NCBI GenBank assembly: GCA_014529385.2
Contig: CM043960.1
Location: 33,023,396 to 33,087,395 of the forward strand
Direction: 5' to 3'
Length of the DNA: 64,000 nucleotides
Origin: Adiantum capillus-veneris
Lineage: Eukaryota > Streptophyta > Polypodiopsida > Polypodiales > Pteridaceae
Shown here: piece by piece, positions 33,113 to 43,545 of the stretch
Numbering within the stretch: position 1 is the first letter of the stretch
How the letters are laid out: each line of letters begins with the position of its first letter
Made by a program: the position numbers and the translations under genes
The notes under the pieces: generated by a model
Told to the model about the DNA's origin: nothing
The model's input: only the letters and a program-made list of their open reading frames with translations
Databases searched by the model: none

Positions 33113-33148
33113 CAGATGAAGAAGAACAAGAAAAAGAAGATTGATCAA
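31418..33148 (-). CDS. LINE (non-LTR) reverse transcriptase, 5'-truncated, long open frame
   Basis: The open frame has 576 codons. The first 20-odd residues are read from the CT array and flank. From about residue 26 it matches a LINE RT: LGQAGFRKHHSTIDHL, FVDFKKAFDMVPR, GVNQGCPLSPTLFGLLIDEL, LLLYADDVVLLAHT (catalytic YADD), GLIVNGSKTKVM and FKYLGLEV. The C-terminus has a CX2C...H...C knuckle (LCTLCPRQ, then HTLLECSAFDH) of the zf-RVT type. No endonuclease domain is present, so the copy is 5'-truncated, as LINE insertions usually are. The lack of any stop in 1.7 kb suggests a young insertion compared with its neighbours. It would copy its RNA at a nicked target if complete. Confidence 0.92.
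33079..33111. repeat. (GA)n microsatellite at the LINE 5' junction
   Basis: Thirty-three bases of GA repeat, exactly where the LINE RT homology stops. Confidence 0.97.
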
Positions 33149-33179
33149 ACCTCGTAGGAAACTATCCCAAGAGACCTTG

Positions 33180-33262
33180 AAAATCTATCCAACGAGGAGA
33201 GTTGAACTCAAAACATGTTATTCAAGATGGAAATGGCATAACCAATCTACCACACTTGGGTG
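33180..33262 (-). repeat. SINE- or tRNA-like head (candidate)
   Basis: On the minus strand GTGGTAGATTGGTTATGCC resembles an A-box region and GAGTTCAACTC a B box about 35 bp later, the spacing of tRNA-derived promoters. No folded tRNA can be drawn convincingly. Confidence 0.3.
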
Positions 33263-33308
33263 ATAGAAAGGTTGTACCGTTTTCCTCTTTTTTTTTAAAC
33301 ACACATTG

Positions 33309-33363
33309 AATCTGCTCGTTGAATTCCAAAAAAGCGCTCGTCGAAAAATGCTCGCCAAAAAAT
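33309..33363 (-). repeat. Right inverted repeat
   Basis: This is the reverse complement partner of 18868-18922. It contains three CGAGC motifs (two in the left copy). Confidence 0.75.
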
Positions 33364-33514
33364 TGCATCCAATGATAATCATTTAATTGCATACTAGATT
33401 GGAGAGAGTGTAATCATAAATTTGATAGCTAGATTGAGTCAAAGTGAGTTCAAAGAGGCTCATTATATGGATCTAGTATAATCATCTCATTTGGCATCAT
33501 ACACGGAATCATAG

Positions 33515-34060
33515 GAAGCCAAGTTTATCTTTGAGAACATTATTACAAGATTTGGTTGTCCCTTTGAGATTGTGAGTGACAATGGGACTCATTTTATAAA
33601 TGGAGTGATAAAAGAACTCACTACCAACTTCATGATAGCTCACCATAAGTCCACACCTTATTATCCACAAGCAAATGGCCAAGCTGAGAGCACTAACAAA
33701 ACCTTAATCTCTATCTTGACCAAAACGGTGGAAGCTCATCGTATAGATTGGGATTTAAAGCTTACATGAGCTCTATGGGCGTATCTTACTGCCTACAAAG
33801 TTGCCATTAACTGCACACCGTTTAAGATGGTGTATGGACAATAAGTGGTTATGCCATGGGAGTTTGTCATTCCTAGTCTTCGAGTAGCTTCTCAAGAAGG
33901 TTGGGATGGTAACCCCTTAGTTGAGCAATTATATATCCTTGAAAGGCTAGATGAAGAGAGGCAATTAGCTGTGCAAAATGCACTTGTGGAGAAAGATAGA
34001 AGGAAGAAATGGTTTGATTGTCATCTAAAGAACAAAGATACGTTGGTGATAAAGCCCTCA
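33515..34060 (+). pseudogene. Ty3/gypsy integrase core (C-terminal half)
   Basis: The frame reads FIFENIITRFGCPFEIVSDNGTHF (second catalytic Asp in SDN), then YYPQANGQAESTNKTL with the catalytic Glu. After a TGA at 33770 come ALWAYLTAYKVAINCTPF and, after a second stop, LERLDEERQLAVQNALVEKDRRKKWFD. The N-terminal part, including the first Asp, is missing. The frame shifts near 34060 into the next ORF. This is an old, broken copy. Confidence 0.88.
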
Positions 34061-35010
34061 TGTATGGAGTGCGTAACAAAAAGAAAAAGTTGAAATATGC
34101 GGGAAAAGGACCATATAGAGTATGTGAAATCACCCCACAAGGAACCATTCATGTTGAGACTCTAGATGGAATTGAAACCATTGGATTCCTCAATGGTAGA
34201 AAATTTAAAAGATATTATGATCCTTTAAGCCAAGAGGAGTTACGTGCCATCCATCCAAAAAAGGCAGCTAAGGCACAAACAGAATTGAAGAAGATACAAG
34301 CTCAAGTTGAGGCGAAAGCGCGACAACAACGCATAAGACGCCAACGAGAGGCCAACCTTGGAGTTAAACATGCATTCCACATTGAAACAGAGGATGATTG
34401 GTTGGACTCTGACACACCTCTACGATACCCTATTGAGCTAAATAGCACCTATGGAAAAGTTCTATATAACACCTTATTGGACACGGGTACTAAGTATAAT
34501 CTGTTGTCATATGGAGTGTGGTGTCAGTTAGGGAAGCCACCTTTATCTGAGAGTATTATCCAAGTCAAGGGTGTTAACAAGAAAAGAACTACAGTTTTTG
34601 GAATCTGGCACACTTCTGTCAGTTATGACAATGGGGTTGTAGCTCAAGACTTTTTGGTCATGCTTGCTGGAACTATGGAGGGTAATATAAACCTAGGACG
34701 CACGTGGATGATAGCCGCCAAATGCACTATTGATTGGGGGATTGGGGGTGTCACAATGCAGAAACCAACTCTTAGCCCTACCACTCAAGCCATAGTCCCT
34801 GAGATATTGCCTCTTAAGGAAATAAAACCCAAAACATTGTATGTCCAAGAGGTTGAACCATATGTCCCCATAGCTCAACTTTCTAGAGCTTCAACTGATG
34901 TAGTTGAAATAAAGCTTGAGACACACAAGACCCATCCCAATATAACAAAGAAAACATACAAGTGGGTCCCTAAAGCTTCTTTAGCGACCATGGCTAATGC
35001 TAAAAGATAG
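34018..35010 (+). CDS. Gypsy pol 3' ORF: integrase GPY/F module plus retropepsin-like domain
   Basis: The ORF of 330 codons begins in the integrase C-terminal module (LKYAGKGPYRVCEITPQG, about residues 25-45). A basic, coiled-coil-like linker follows (about residues 80-115, rich in Lys/Arg/Gln). Residues about 135-245 look like a retropepsin: LYNTLLDTGTKYNLLSYGVW (Asp-Thr-Gly triad), later INLGRTWMIAAKCTIDW. A Thr/Lys/Pro-rich tail with a WVPK motif ends the ORF. In canonical Ty3/gypsy elements the protease precedes RT; here a protease-like domain follows integrase. It could be an acquired or duplicated domain, or a recombined element. The intact 330 codons contrast with the broken integrase upstream. 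Confidence 0.7.
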   Translation: MSSKEQRYVGDKALMYGVRNKKKKLKYAGKGPYRVCEITPQGTIHVETLDGIETIGFLNGRKFKRYYDPLSQEELRAIHPKKAAKAQTELKKIQAQVEAKARQQRIRRQREANLGVKHAFHIETEDDWLDSDTPLRYPIELNSTYGKVLYNTLLDTGTKYNLLSYGVWCQLGKPPLSESIIQVKGVNKKRTTVFGIWHTSVSYDNGVVAQDFLVMLAGTMEGNINLGRTWMIAAKCTIDWGIGGVTMQKPTLSPTTQAIVPEILPLKEIKPKTLYVQEVEPYVPIAQLSRASTDVVEIKLETHKTHPNITKKTYKWVPKASLATMANAKR

Positions 35011-35570
35011 GAGCTTCGTAAGAGACATCCACTCACCCCAAGAAATGTAAAGAAATGTTGCGTTGGATTTCTAAAAGACTATTGGAAGCCCAAGGCTACT
35101 ATGAAGAAAATGATCAAATCTGGGTGCCAAAACGTTTATTGTGCTCTTACATGTCACCTGACCCATGTGAGCCCAATCCTGTAGCTCCAAAACAAATTGA
35201 CGATCGCGGAAAGAAAAAAATCACCGAATGCTACACACCTGCTCCAGAGCTAGTTTGGGTACCAAAGAAAGAATGATTTGTTCCGCCTAGTTCAGGAACA
35301 GGGAAGTCAAATGAAGCTTCTTGCTCTTCATGTAGTTTCTATATGGAAATAGAAGCTTTGACACAACCTTCACCTACCATTGTACATATCCATACAAACA
35401 AGGAAGAGTTTGCACCTCCCGTTGTAAGTTCACCACCTACAACAACGTTGCAAATAAAATCATGGGAGAGTACCTTACCACCCTTGCAACTAGATGAAAC
35501 GCATAAGGAGGTAAAAAACTATTGGTTAAAGCCTTCACCCATAACAACTTGGAACAATTGGTTTTAAAGG
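35011..35570 (+). pseudogene. Continuation of the gypsy 3' ORF with WVPK motifs
   Basis: Frames at 35055-35276 and 35343-35567 are Pro- and Lys-rich. They repeat a WVPK tetrapeptide also seen at the end of the previous ORF (QIWVPKRLL and LVWVPKKE). No catalytic motif is visible. These may be the tail of one long accessory protein, now broken. Confidence 0.45.
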
Positions 35571-35975
35571 GTGAAAACATCGTTCCAAAAGGTATGATCT
35601 ATTCAAGGAAGAGGGGAGTCTTCATTCACGTCATTCTATTGAATTGTTTCCCTCTTACTCTTCTTTCCCTGACCCTTAGGCTTTCCGATTTTAGGGATTG
35701 TATATATATATAGATATATAGTAACTAACCACCCTAGTTTAAACAAAAAAAAGAATAGTAAAGAGCAAGAGCAATTAGCAAACAAGTGTGCACAATACTA
35801 GTCAAAATCATTGACCCAGAGCTACACATGTCACGTCTGGTACACTGAAATAGAAACCTATGTCATCAAACACCTTTGATCCTCATCACTAGAGTGATGA
35901 AGGGTAGGTAGGATTACTACGATAGGTGTGTTTCAGTTTTAGAGTTTAGTGATTAGCAACGTTCTTTTTTCCCAG

Positions 35976-36064
35976 TGATGTGCCTCTGGAAGGTGGTGAC
36001 TATTGTGCAGTTTGTGACTACATAAGGATGCCTTCAAAGGACAATGACAATGGATGTTTACATG
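35976..36064 (+). CDS. Putative host exon, left part, split by an LTR element
   Basis: A polypyrimidine tract and CAG acceptor (TTCTTTTTTCCCAG) ends at 35975. The frame then reads VPLEGGDYCAVCDYIRMPSK and continues, after removal of the LTR element at 36065-41602 and one ACATG copy, into 41608-41635 (VTTDVLHYV) up to a GTGTAC donor. The rejoined exon is 117 bp and open throughout. Composition is protein-like. I do not recognise the product. Confidence 0.35.
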
Positions 36065-37644
36065 TGTCATAATAACTAATTTCTGATTCTCCTAAATGAT
36101 TTTCTCATGTTAAACTGATCATTTAATATGGGGAAGTGCCAGGGGAGAAAAAGCTAGAATATTGGTTAAGCTGGTAGACCGGCCACAGTAGGGTTCCAAA
36201 GGAGGGAAAATAGGGATCCAAAGGGGGGAGCCATCTGCAAAAGAGATATGTGCAACAATGGGCTCCAAAGACCTTAGGGTTCAACCCATTAAGACTTCCA
36301 AAATTCTAAGGTTCCAAAATTCAAAGGTTGTGTCCAAAGGTCAAAGATTAGGAAATTTGGATGCTTTGTGGTGTGTACAAAAGTCTTCACAAGTCCCTAC
36401 ATAGGAGGGGGCAAGCCCAAGAAGTAGGGGATGAGAGAGAAACACTTACACTCACAAGCTTCATTTGTACACAAGGGGAAAGAGGGACACATGTTAGCTC
36501 CCTAGGCCAGATGCCCACAAGGTGTACTCAAATCCTATTGGATGGCCATGGAGGTGGACCAATGAGAATTAGGCTAGAGTAAATCTAGTTTAAAATATTT
36601 AAAAACACTTAAATAAAAGAACCAATAAGAATTAAGCTCTCCAAAAGACTATTGGACAGTCTCCCTAGGGGTCCATTGAGCATTCAACAGCCCAATGGCT
36701 TGCCTGATTCCTATTGGCCAGGAGACAAAGGGGTCCAATGAGAGTTTAGTTGCATTAATAAATTAGCAAAAGCTCTCACAAAAGGGAAAAGGGGGACACA
36801 TGCCAGAAGGCTATCACTTATGCTGCTTAATTTCCATTGGTTGAGCCTAGGGTGGGGTCCAATAGGGAGTGAGCATGAGGAAAAAGCAAGGGGGGTTGAT
36901 CAAGAGAGAGAGGGGGCTGATTTTTCAAAGGCATTATTCACTTACTCACTCACACAATCTATGTGTGGAGCAAGAAGACTCTCTCTCTCCTTCTCAAGCT
37001 TTAATGGAAAGCTTACCACCTACTCCAAGCTTGTGAGAAGGGAGGCCTACACAAACAACTCTTGGCTTTGTGATGAAAATCCAACCAAGAGCCAAGCTTC
37101 AATGCATGCTTATCTCCTCTACCATGCTAATTACTAAGCTAAGCTATGCTAATATGAGTGATTATGTGAGGAGATGTACATCTTTCTCGTAAGACTACTC
37201 CTTCTTCCTCTCAATCTACTCTCATACCCGGCTAGCTCTCACCATCTTCGAAGGTGTGTGAGGTCTTGCGTCTGAGACCGTGAGGGAATTTATGTTGTGT
37301 TTGCTTACTGCTTGAAGTTTCCATCTTCATTGCACTAGCTAGTATTGAAGGAACACAAAGAATTGTATTGTAAAATGTCTCTCTTGATGGAAGAAACTAT
37401 AATACAAAGCCTTTTGGAGGGGGGACCAGCTCCATGCAAATCCGGTCCTCAATTGTTGTCAATTGATTAATTTCTCTCTCTTTTGAAGTATTGTCCATGC
37501 TATCTAGCTAGGTGTTATACTTTTTGTTGCTCTCTCCACTTAAGCACTCTTGTTATTCTCATTAGGAATCTATTCTAATGAAATGCTCACTATGTTCATG
37601 CTATTTTCCGCTACACACAAGTTACTAGACCATTAAATGTTACA
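36065..37644 (+). repeat. 5' LTR of the gag-protease element (1,580 bp)
   Basis: TGTCATAATAACT start and ATGTTACA end. Several small frames exist inside, but none is supported. A direct partner lies at 40008. Confidence 0.95.
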
Positions 37645-37645
37645 T

Positions 37646-37657
37646 TGGTATCAGAGC
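37646..37657 (+). other. Primer-binding site of the gag-protease element
   Basis: TGGTATCAGAGC one base after the LTR. Confidence 0.9.
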
Positions 37658-38060
37658 ACAAGGTTTCTCTTTTCTTGCTCAAGAAGGGAGGTCCTCAAGC
37701 TAGCTATAAATGATTGGTATTATTAATTGTATGTGAGTAAGTAGAATAGGGATTTTTTAGCCTTGCAGTGCACCTGTCTTTGTGCAGTTAACGGGGCATC
37801 ACCATCGAGAGCTATGGTCTTGATAGTGGAGTCCTACGGGGCTTGCCTACGGCTTAACCACTATTGAGATATTAGAAGCTCGACAGGAGCCAGTGCTGTT
37901 TTGGTGTTGATGACCCTCTCTTCTATTCCTTGCAATTAATGGTATTTGAGCCATGGGTACAGTAGCTTGAGTGCTTTTTCTAAAGGGGTAAAGAGGAGTA
38001 TCAACTAGCGCTTGAAGTGCCAAAGTACACCTAAAAACTTTACACCTAAAAGTTGTTAGA

Positions 38061-39545
38061 ATGGCTAACAATAGTAAAGAGAGTGAAATTAATGTTGATA
38101 ACTTTGATTTTGCTAATGAGCACGCTACTAATGATGCCCCGATGCTTGTTAACTATCTTGTTTCTAGGCTTCAACAAGCCATGGGCAATCCATCCCTCCA
38201 AAGTGACGTGCAACGGCAGCTTCGTGCTCATGGGATTCTCCAAGCTCCCCACCATGACGAGAGAGCACCTAGGAAGCCTCCTTGCGAGACTTCGAAAAGA
38301 GGCCTCTCTCTGATTCGGGAAGAAGAAGAGGATCCATATGAAGGGCTTAGAATTTTGCTCCTCGATGACGCATCTCCTTCTCAACTGAGAATTCAAGAGC
38401 CCCCACCAAAGGAACGAGAAAGAAGTGAGTCTCCTGCCACCTCAACGGAGATGGCTCCATGAAGACGGCGGGCTAAACGCTCTCCATCACCTCCAAAACG
38501 GAGAAGACCATCGAATAATTCTCCCCACCCTACTTCAAAGAGGGATGACAAAAAGCAAAGAGAAGAAAAAGGCGAGAAAGAGGACACCCTCTTCTCCATC
38601 TTCTTCGTCCTCTTCCTCTTATGAAAGTGATGGTGAAGACAAAGAAGATCAAGGCAAGAAAAAGGCGAGAAAGAGGTCACCCTCTTCTCCATCTTCCTCA
38701 AATTCTTCACCTTCTGAAGAAAGTGATGGTGCAACCTTTGAACCATCAAAAAGAAGAGGCCATAGGAAATCCTATGCCACGTGGAAGAGGTCGTCCAAGC
38801 TCAAGAAGTTCAAAGAGGGAACAAAGAGCATCTCTTTTCTTACCTACGATGGCACCTTTGGTGCTACGGACAAAGTCTTGGCCTTTATCCAACAGTTTGA
38901 TCCGGTGTTTGGAGATGAGGGCTTCACGGAGTCCTCTAAGCTACACCATGTAGCTATGCACTTTCAAGAGTCCACCAGGCAATGGTGGTCTAGCCTACGG
39001 GCCAACGGTGAAGCTTCACGAACATGGAAAGCTTTAAGAGATTCCATTATGAAGCAATTTTTGGCCACCGATGCCAAAGACAAAGTACTCACCGGATGGC
39101 GAAACTTGAAGCTCTCTCCCTATGAATCCATTCACAAATATGTAGACAAGTTTTGGGACCTACAACTCAAAGCCACTGTCATCAAAAAGTTGTATTTTGG
39201 AGAGCAAAAGCAACAATTTTGTGGGGGCTTAACTGAAGAAATGGCGGAGTATGTCAAGTCCCAAAGGCCACGCACCATATCGGCGGTTATACACCATACT
39301 ATGGTGGCTTCTCGAATCAATTTCCAAACGGGGGCTAAAAGAAATTCTAAGCCCATAGAAAACAAGGGTTCCAATGAGCCTAAGGGGAAGAACAATGTCC
39401 AAAAGTCTCATAAGGGCAACTCCAACAAAGCTAAAGAGAAGGGAGGCAAAAATAAACTCTCTCCTGAAGAGCTTGAGTGTTATCGCAAGGATAACCGTTG
39501 TTTCAAGTGCAACGAGCAAGGGCATGCGTATGCGCTTGTCCCCAA
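38061..39545 (+). pseudogene. Gag of the gag-protease element
   Basis: The ATG at 38061 opens MANNSKESEINVDNFDF. A TGA at 38460-38462 and a frameshift near 38560 separate this N-terminal part from the main frame, which runs to 39545. That frame has a Ser/Lys/Arg-rich region with a duplicated KKKARKR-SPSSPSSS unit (about 38565-38728), then the gag core (FLTYDGTFGATDKVLAFIQQ, ESTRQWWSSL, WKALRDSIMKQFL, KYVDKFWDLQLKA) and a knuckle start CFKCNEQGH. The last Cys of the knuckle is reached only in another frame. The protein would form the particle shell. Confidence 0.88.
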
Positions 39546-40007
39546 AAGAACACCCGCCATGAGCCTCCTAGAGCTACCTTGGTCAAAATCCAAGAGGAGG
39601 AAACTCACCACAAAGGATATCCTCTATGCCATGCTTGGGGAAAGGTAAGAGAACATGATGCTTTTATTATCTTTGACCCTGGTTCTACTCACAATTTCAT
39701 ATCCACAGAGTTGGCCACCAAGCTAGGCATACAAACTTACGAGATGGGATATGTCCTACCCGTAGACGGTGCTTTCAAGGGGCAAGAAGCTTCAGTCATT
39801 CCCTCAATCGGAAAATTGAAGCTCCATGTCCAAATCTATGTGGACAAAGAGGACTTCTTTATCTCTCCTCTCAAGCATGACGATGTAATCCTAGGGGCAC
39901 CATGGTTTGATCGCATGGCTGCCAATATTAAATTCCCTGAAAGGAGAATCTCCTTTAGGTTCAGGGAAAAAGATATGTACATGGATATGATTTCAAGAGA
40001 GAGGTAA
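39498..40007 (+). CDS. Protease of the gag-protease element
   Basis: This frame overlaps the end of gag in a different frame, meeting it within the zinc knuckle (CPQKN). It carries AFIIFDPGSTHNFISTELA, the retropepsin block with Asp-Pro-Gly-Ser in place of Asp-Ser/Thr-Gly-Ser, and VILGAPWFDRMAANI. The stop at 40005-40007 lies directly before the 3' LTR, so pol ends with protease. The gag/protease overlap could be a ribosomal frameshift or a mutation. Confidence 0.85.
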   Translation: MFQVQRARACVCACPQKNTRHEPPRATLVKIQEEETHHKGYPLCHAWGKVREHDAFIIFDPGSTHNFISTELATKLGIQTYEMGYVLPVDGAFKGQEASVIPSIGKLKLHVQIYVDKEDFFISPLKHDDVILGAPWFDRMAANIKFPERRISFRFREKDMYMDMISRER

Positions 40008-41602
40008 TGTCATAATAACTAATTTCTAATTCTCCTAAATGATTTTCTCATGTTAAACTGATTATTTAATATGGGGAAGTGCCAGGGGAGAAAAAGCTAG
40101 AATATTGATTAAGCTGGCAGACCGGCCACCACAGTAGGGATCCAAAGGAGTAATAATAGGGATCCAAAGGGGGGGGGGGGGGGGGGGCATCTGCAAAAGA
40201 GCTATGTGCAACAATGGGCTCCAAAGACCTTAGGGTTCAGCCCATTAAGACTTCCAAAATGCTAAGGTTCCAAAATTCAAAGGTTGTGTCCAAAGGTCAA
40301 AGATTAGGAAATTTGGATGCTTTGTGGTGTGTACAAAAGTCTTCACAAGTCCCTACATAGGAGGGGGCGAGCCCAAGAAGTAGGGGATGAGAGAGAAACA
40401 CTTACACACTCACAAGATTTGTTTGTACACAAAGGGAAAGAGGGAAACATGTCAGCTCCCTAGGCTAGATGCCCACAAGGTGTACTCAAATCCTATTGGA
40501 TGGCCATGGACGTGGACCAATGAGAATTAGGCTAGAGTAAAATCTAGTTTAATTAATTTAAAAACACTTAATAAAAGAACCAATAAGAATTAAGCTCTCC
40601 AGAAGACTATTGGACAGTCTCCCTAGGGGTCCATTGAGCATTCAACAGCCCAATGGGTTGCCTGATTCCTATTGGCCAAGAGACAAAGGGGCCCAATGAG
40701 AGTTTAGTTGCATTAATTAATTAGAAAAATCTCTCACAAAAGAGGAAATGGGGACACATGTCAGAAGGCTATCACTTATGCTGCTTAATTTCCATTGACT
40801 GAGCCTGGGGTGGTCCAATAGGGAGTGAGCATGAGGAAAAAGCAAGGGGGGTCGACCAAGAGAGAGAGAGGGGGCTGAGTTTTCAAAGGCATTATTCACT
40901 TACACACTTACACAATCTATGTGTGGAGCAAGAAGACTCTCTCTCTCCTTCTCAAGCTTTAATGGAAAGCTTACCACCTACTCCAAGCTTGTGAGAAGGG
41001 AGGCCTACACAAACAACTCTTGGCTTTGTGATGAAAATCCAACCAAGAGCCAAGCTTCAATGCATGCTTATATCCTCTACCATGCTAATTACTAAGCTAA
41101 GCTATGCTATTATGAGTGATTATGTGAGGAGATGTACATCTTTCTCGTAAGACTACTCCTTCTTCCTCTCAATCTACTCTCATATCCCGCTAGCTCTCAC
41201 CATCTTTGAAGGTGTGTGAGGTCTTGAGTCTGAGATCGTGAGGGAATTGATGTTGTGTTTGCTTAGTGCTTGAAGTTTCCATCTTCATTGCACTAGCTAG
41301 TATTGAAGGAACACAAAGAATTGTATTGTAAAATGTCTCTCTTGATGGGAGAAACCATAATACAAAGCCTTTTGGAGGGGGGACCGGCTCCATGCAAATC
41401 TGGTCCTCAACTGTTGTCAATTGCTTAATTTCTCTCTCTTTTGAAGTATTGTCCATGCTATCTAACTAGGTGTTATACTTTTTGTTGCTCTCTCCACCCA
41501 AGCACTCTTGTTATTCTCATTAGGAATCTATTCTAGTGAAATGCTCACTATGTTCATGCTATTTTCCGCTACACACAAGTTAGTAGACCATTAAATGTTA
41601 CA
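40008..41602 (+). repeat. 3' LTR of the gag-protease element (1,595 bp)
   Basis: It aligns with the 5' LTR end to end. A G-homopolymer of about 19 at 40169-40187 accounts for part of the extra length. Confidence 0.95.
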
Positions 41603-41607
41603 ACATG

Positions 41608-41635
41608 TTACAACGGATGTTCTCCATTATGTCAG
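41608..41635 (+). CDS. Putative host exon, right part
   Basis: It continues the open frame of 35976-36064 once the LTR element is removed. A GT donor follows at 41636. Confidence 0.33.
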
Positions 41636-42509
41636 GTGTACTACTTCCTTTATCTATGCTTTCCACAGTTACATGTTTGCATCTTGTCATTTGAATTCTA
41701 CAATGCATAAAATTTATGAAGTTGTGACATTGCCAATTTAGATGTCTATAATTTTTTCAAACTTCTAGTACCTTGTTCTTCTCTTTGAGTTTGGTCTATT
41801 AGTTGGCTTTAAGTAGGTATCAGGACCTTAGGCTAAACTAGGCCACTTAATTGTTGACTTTAATTCATAAATAGTCTATTAATTGTAGTAACTTTAGTAA
41901 TGTTTTAGGCTATGAGGATATAGTTCTCTCTAGCTTATTCCACCTAAGTGTGACTTGTGTTGTGGAAGTCCATGTGTTAAGCTGGTATTTGAGACCCTGA
42001 GTCTCCCGGTTAGTTTATGCTCAAGCTGGTATTTAAGACCTTGAGTCTTCCAACTACTAGTATTTGAGACCTTGAGTCCCCTAGCTACTTGTAGCAACTA
42101 TGGAAATGCCAAAAAAAGGAAAAAAAAAAGAAAAAGAAAAAGCAAACAACAAAAAATTCCTTGTATTTTATATTGATCACACTTAAATGGTATAAGTGAC
42201 AAGATCACTAGTCTTTCGACCCCGACGAGCATTCCTAGGGTTAACTACTCTTTAGTTGACCTTTTTTAATTAACGTTAGAGAATCTAATACTTACTTTAG
42301 CCCTAGCTCTTGTGTACTTCTCTTAGATTCAACCTAATAGACCTTAACTCAATTGCATTTCACTTAGGTACCATGCTTGTTCCAGTTGGCAATGTTACAA
42401 TTCATTATTTTTTTTGCATTTCCTAGAATATCATGTATGCATCTCACTTACTGCACGCCTGCACATGCTGCTTTTGAGCTTTCACAATGTTGCTTTTCTT
42501 CTGACACAG
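41636..42509. other. Unassigned AT-rich DNA, possible intron
   Basis: No coding motif. GAGACC(C/T)TGAGTC appears three times near 41990-42080, a small tandem repeat. The segment ends with a polypyrimidine tract and ACAG at 42506-42509. Confidence 0.4.
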
Positions 42510-42607
42510 GTACTCCTATCGTAGATCACGATGCTGTGCTGTTATATTCCGAGGATGGAATCTACATCAGGAAGGGGGACATGTTAACCATTGGCGTCCA
42601 CTTCTAG
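42510..42607 (+). CDS. Putative terminal exon
   Basis: After a good acceptor the frame reads TPIVDHDAVLLYSEDGIYI and KGDMLTIGVHF, then a TAG. The alternating hydrophobic pattern looks like a real beta-rich protein end. The phase does not join directly to 41635, so a missing exon or a different gene is possible. Product not recognised. Confidence 0.3.
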
Positions 42608-42836
42608 TAGTCATGGGCCAGGCTTGTCGGTCCAATAGGAAAAGGGTAAGAGTAATCGCCGATGAGAGGCGCACTCTAACATGAACATTCAAGGGTTAGT
42701 TGGCTAAGTATGGGCGCCCAAGTGTGAATGGGGCGAGCTCATATAAAAGTCACCTAGACCTACAAATCATTCATTCTCTCATTTGTGCAATTGAAGAGTG
42801 CTCTTGCTCCATCTCCATCTTCTTCTTCATCATCTC

Positions 42837-42880
42837 GTTGTGTGTGTGTGTGTGTGTGTATGCGTGAGAGAGAGAGAGAG
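42837..42880. repeat. (GT)n and (GA)n microsatellites
   Basis: About 22 bp of GT, then about 15 bp of GA after a short interruption. Confidence 0.95.
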
Positions 42881-43129
42881 TGTGTGCGACCGAGCATTGC
42901 GACGACAGCACGGCGGCCGGCAAGGCGGTTGAGCGCGGCACGACGAAGCTCCTTCTTCTTCGCAGCGAGGAATCGTCCACAAAGGTGAGGGCGGTGAGTG
43001 ACACACCCTTGCTCTCTTGAGCTTGCTAGATTAGTCTAGTTGTGTGCTTGCAGCCATTTGCGGCTCGCACACAGTGTACGAAAAGTTCCTTGCATTGACA
43101 CGTGCGACAGACGCGCACAACACCATAAA

Positions 43130-43545
43130 GATGGATGACAAGATCAAATGGGCATAGGACATGCAGTCAAAGATAGCTCAATTTTCAACAATAAGACATG
43201 GGAATTAGTTGACTTACCAGACGGCAAGCAAGACTTACCTTGCAAATGGTTTACAAGAAGAAGTTTGCATATGAGGATCATAAGCTTAAGTAAAAGGCTA
43301 GATTGGTTGCTAAGGTGTTCAAATAGTAGAAGGGAGTTGATTTTGATAAAATCTTCTCGCTCATGGTGGTCAAGATAATTGCAATGTGTGTAGTGCTTTG
43401 ACTAGTAGCCATTGAGGACATGTAGCTTTTTCAAATGAATGTGAAGATAGCTTTTCTTCACATGGATCTTGAGGAGGATGTTTACATGAAGCAACTTGAA
43501 GGTTTTGAGCAGCCTAATAGGGAGGACCTTATAGAAATAAAAAAA
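43130..43545 (+). pseudogene. Ty1/copia reverse transcriptase fragment
   Basis: In several frames the sequence gives NKTWELVDLPDGK, then CKWF, LVAKVFK, VDFDKIFS and FQMNVKIAFLHMDLEEDVYM, followed by LEGFEQP. These are the successive N-terminal motifs of copia RT. The homology stops near 43545, before the catalytic YVDD. No LTR or other domain of this copy is nearby. Confidence 0.88.

Larger units (their letters stand above)
36065..41602 (+). mobile_element. LTR retrotransposon with gag and protease only, TSD ACATG
   Basis: LTRs 36065-37644 and 40008-41602 are similar throughout, with mostly small differences. ACATG flanks both sides (36060-36064 and 41603-41607). A primer-binding site follows the 5' LTR, and a purine-rich tract (AAGAGAGAGGTAA) precedes the 3' LTR. 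The 2.36-kb interior encodes Gag and a retropepsin, then stops; RT, RNase H and integrase are absent. It must rely on a partner for reverse transcription and integration. The near-identical LTRs suggest recent movement. Confidence 0.95.

Noticed and set aside
36820-37137. 105-codon frame inside the 1.58-kb LTR
   Set aside because: The corresponding stretch of the 3' LTR differs by small indels, and no protein feature is visible; likely non-coding LTR sequence.
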